In this document: positions 62,886 through 64,000 of the stretch, one piece after another
Layout of the letters: each line of letters begins with the position of its first letter
Numbering within the stretch: position 1 is the first letter of the stretch
Assembly: GCF_024400215.1 (NCBI RefSeq)
Contig: NZ_CP053748.1
Location: forward strand, 6,014,001-6,078,000
Length of the DNA stretch: 64,000 nt
Direction of reading: 5' to 3'
From: Massilia sp. erpn
GTDB taxonomy: Bacteria > Pseudomonadota > Gammaproteobacteria > Burkholderiales > Burkholderiaceae_D
Notes under the pieces: model-generated
The model's input: the letters and a program-made list of their open reading frames with translations, nothing else
What the model was told of the DNA's origin: nothing
Database searches by the model: none
Program-made: the position numbers and the translations under genes

Positions 62886-63135
62886 GGCGCTTGCCGACCT
62901 CAGTACCATTCTTGAGTATATAGCGAAGCACAATCCGCAAGCCGCTGCGAATCTGTATGGCGACATCGATCTCCTCGTTTCTCAGCTCCCATACCATCCT
63001 TATCTTTACCGCCTGGGCCGAATTGCTGGCACGCGCGAACTGGTCGTGCATCCAAATTACGTTATCGTCTATAGCGTTACCACCGTAGCCATAGAGATAG
63101 TAACCATCATGCATACGCGTCAGCGGTATCCCTAA
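62854..63135 (+). CDS. RelE/ParE family toxin
   Basis: The 93-residue protein starts at GTG and has LPILWRPEALADLSTILEYIAKHNPQAAANLYGDIDLLVSQLPYHPYLYRLGRIAGTRELVVHPNYVIVYSV and ends EIVTIMHTRQRYP, the full RelE/ParE fold. ParE types poison gyrase; RelE types cut mRNA. The RxxYP ending (RQRYP) is typical of the group. It overlaps its antitoxin gene. Confidence 0.9.
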   Translation: MPALPILWRPEALADLSTILEYIAKHNPQAAANLYGDIDLLVSQLPYHPYLYRLGRIAGTRELVVHPNYVIVYSVTTVAIEIVTIMHTRQRYP

Positions 63136-63146
63136 ACCCTGGTCAC

Positions 63147-63848
63147 TCAGGTGTAGTGCAGCTTCACCTTATGCCAGGGCCAGAACACCCAACGCGGGTG
63201 GCCAAGATTGTCGGTGGCGAAGGCCTGGGTTTTGAATTTATTCAGGAAGCCGATGAATTCGCCGCCGGCGGTTTCAACGATCGTGGCGCCGTCCTGCCAG
63301 ATGGCGTTTTCGGCATCGTGGCCGCTGCCGACCGGGTCGCCCTGGTTCTGGTGGATATTGTGTACGCCCAGCCCCTTGTTAAACGGTTCGCCGAATAGAT
63401 AGAAACGCACGCCCTGCCCGATCACTGCCTCCAGATCGGTCAGCGCCTGAGTGCCGGTACCGCTCTTCCACGGCGGATTCCAGCGCAGAAAGTTGAGCAG
63501 CCTAGCCAGCCAGCCGCTATACGCCACATACCAGATCAGAATCGGCGGATGCAGCAACTGCGCCCGGATATAGTCGAGCGCCCCGGAACCGCCATTCGAC
63601 GGCAGGCCGTGCCAGCCATCGGCCAGCGCTTTGATCTGTGCGAAATCGGCGGCGCGCAGGCGCACCACGCGCCACTGTATGCCGTCGGGCATGGCCTTGG
63701 GATCGACATCGATTGCGCAATGATATTCACCGGTCGGAGTCTGAACATTCAGGTTGCCGTGGTAGTAGCGGCCGTAGTTGTCGGGTGGATCGCGGTAGTA
63801 CCTGGTCTTCTGCCCGATCACCACGCCATAGCCATTGGATAGTCCCAT
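63147..63848 (-). CDS. DUF2278 (YukJ-like) family protein
   Basis: The 233-residue protein begins MGLSNGYGVVIGQKTRYYRD and has GEYHCAIDVDPKAMPDG and GLGVHNIHQNQGDPVGSGHDAENAIWQDG, the DUF2278 signature block. Function unknown. It is convergent with the toxin gene. Confidence 0.88.
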   Translation of the reverse strand: MGLSNGYGVVIGQKTRYYRDPPDNYGRYYHGNLNVQTPTGEYHCAIDVDPKAMPDGIQWRVVRLRAADFAQIKALADGWHGLPSNGGSGALDYIRAQLLHPPILIWYVAYSGWLARLLNFLRWNPPWKSGTGTQALTDLEAVIGQGVRFYLFGEPFNKGLGVHNIHQNQGDPVGSGHDAENAIWQDGATIVETAGGEFIGFLNKFKTQAFATDNLGHPRWVFWPWHKVKLHYT

Positions 63849-63928
63849 GATCGCCCTCCATTGAACAAGCCTTTCCCAGATTTATTCTAGTTCGCGCGCG
63901 GCTCCATAAATTCACCAATATCCACCGG

Positions 63929-64000
63929 CTAGCGGCGCTTGGAGCTGGAGGTTTCAGTGCGCACATAAAACTCCGACGGCTTGCGCGCCACCCAGGCGAT
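63929..64000 (-). CDS. C-terminal end of an unknown protein (runs off the window)
   Basis: The frame is open from the window edge and stops at 63929, giving 23 residues ending PSEFYVRTETSSSKRR. It is too short to assign a family. Confidence 0.4.
   Translation of the reverse strand: MAWVARKPSEFYVRTETSSSKRR

Noticed and set aside
1..64000. CRISPR arrays or rRNA genes
   Set aside because: No regularly spaced direct repeats and no rRNA-like stretches were noticed on either strand.

Overview
The window looks like a chromosomal segment of a betaproteobacterium of the Oxalobacteraceae (Massilia / Duganella / Janthinobacterium type). This is inferred from the high GC, the protein style, the dnaX-ybaB-recR and ybgC-tolQRAB-pal-ybgF gene orders, and a ribBA with a degenerate second half. 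No 16S rRNA is present, so the genus is not proven.

Region 1 (1-38.9 kb) is mostly core genome. It opens with the end of cstA and a YbdD protein. Next come a multi-domain hybrid histidine kinase and a REC-GGDEF-EAL protein, then on the minus strand the 4.5S RNA gene, dnaX, ybaB, a yciI-like gene and recR. It continues with ubiD, a lytic transglycosylase, an OmpR-type two-component system, the ribBA-ribH-nusB operon, and a very large REC-GAF-PAS-PAS-GGDEF-EAL-REC protein. A three-gene LytS/LytTR cluster, a lipoprotein, ribE, ribD, five type IV minor-pilin-like genes, nrdR and glyA follow; glyA has a ZTP (pfl) riboswitch. An SDR dehydrogenase and the complete Tol-Pal locus close the region.

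Region 2 (38.9-51.8 kb) starts with two identical tRNA-Lys(UUU) genes and is accessory in character. It holds a gene split by a 7-G tract, an AT-rich two-gene unit with a HEPN-like RxxxxH motif, a phage-type lysozyme with a secreted partner, and several small regulator/enzyme pairs: winged-helix, YceI, TetR with a SnoaL-like protein, ArsR with a quinone-oxidoreductase-like enzyme, AraC with a monooxygenase. A VapBC-like pair with a shortened toxin and a large BACON/beta-propeller lipoprotein follow. A 32-bp identical terminator hairpin sits just after the tRNAs and again at the far end of the region.

Region 3 (51.9-64 kb) has secreted or envelope proteins (PHB-depolymerase-like esterase, serralysin-like RTX metalloprotease, DUF1906-DUF2272 protein), a chemotaxis receptor, a putative zinc protease with a small partner, a HerA-like ATPase, an APC permease, a RelE/ParE toxin-antitoxin pair and a DUF2278 protein.

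Themes that connect genes: riboflavin synthesis is split over two loci (ribBA-ribH and ribD-ribE). Cyclic-di-GMP and phosphorelay signalling is heavily represented. One-carbon metabolism is tied to ZTP sensing at glyA. The ArsR gene and the oxidoreductase gene share the same operator. The best candidates for undescribed biology are the HEPN-like pair, the split PLD-like gene, the lysozyme/secreted-protein pair and the HEFGH protease pair; all are inferences from sequence reading only.
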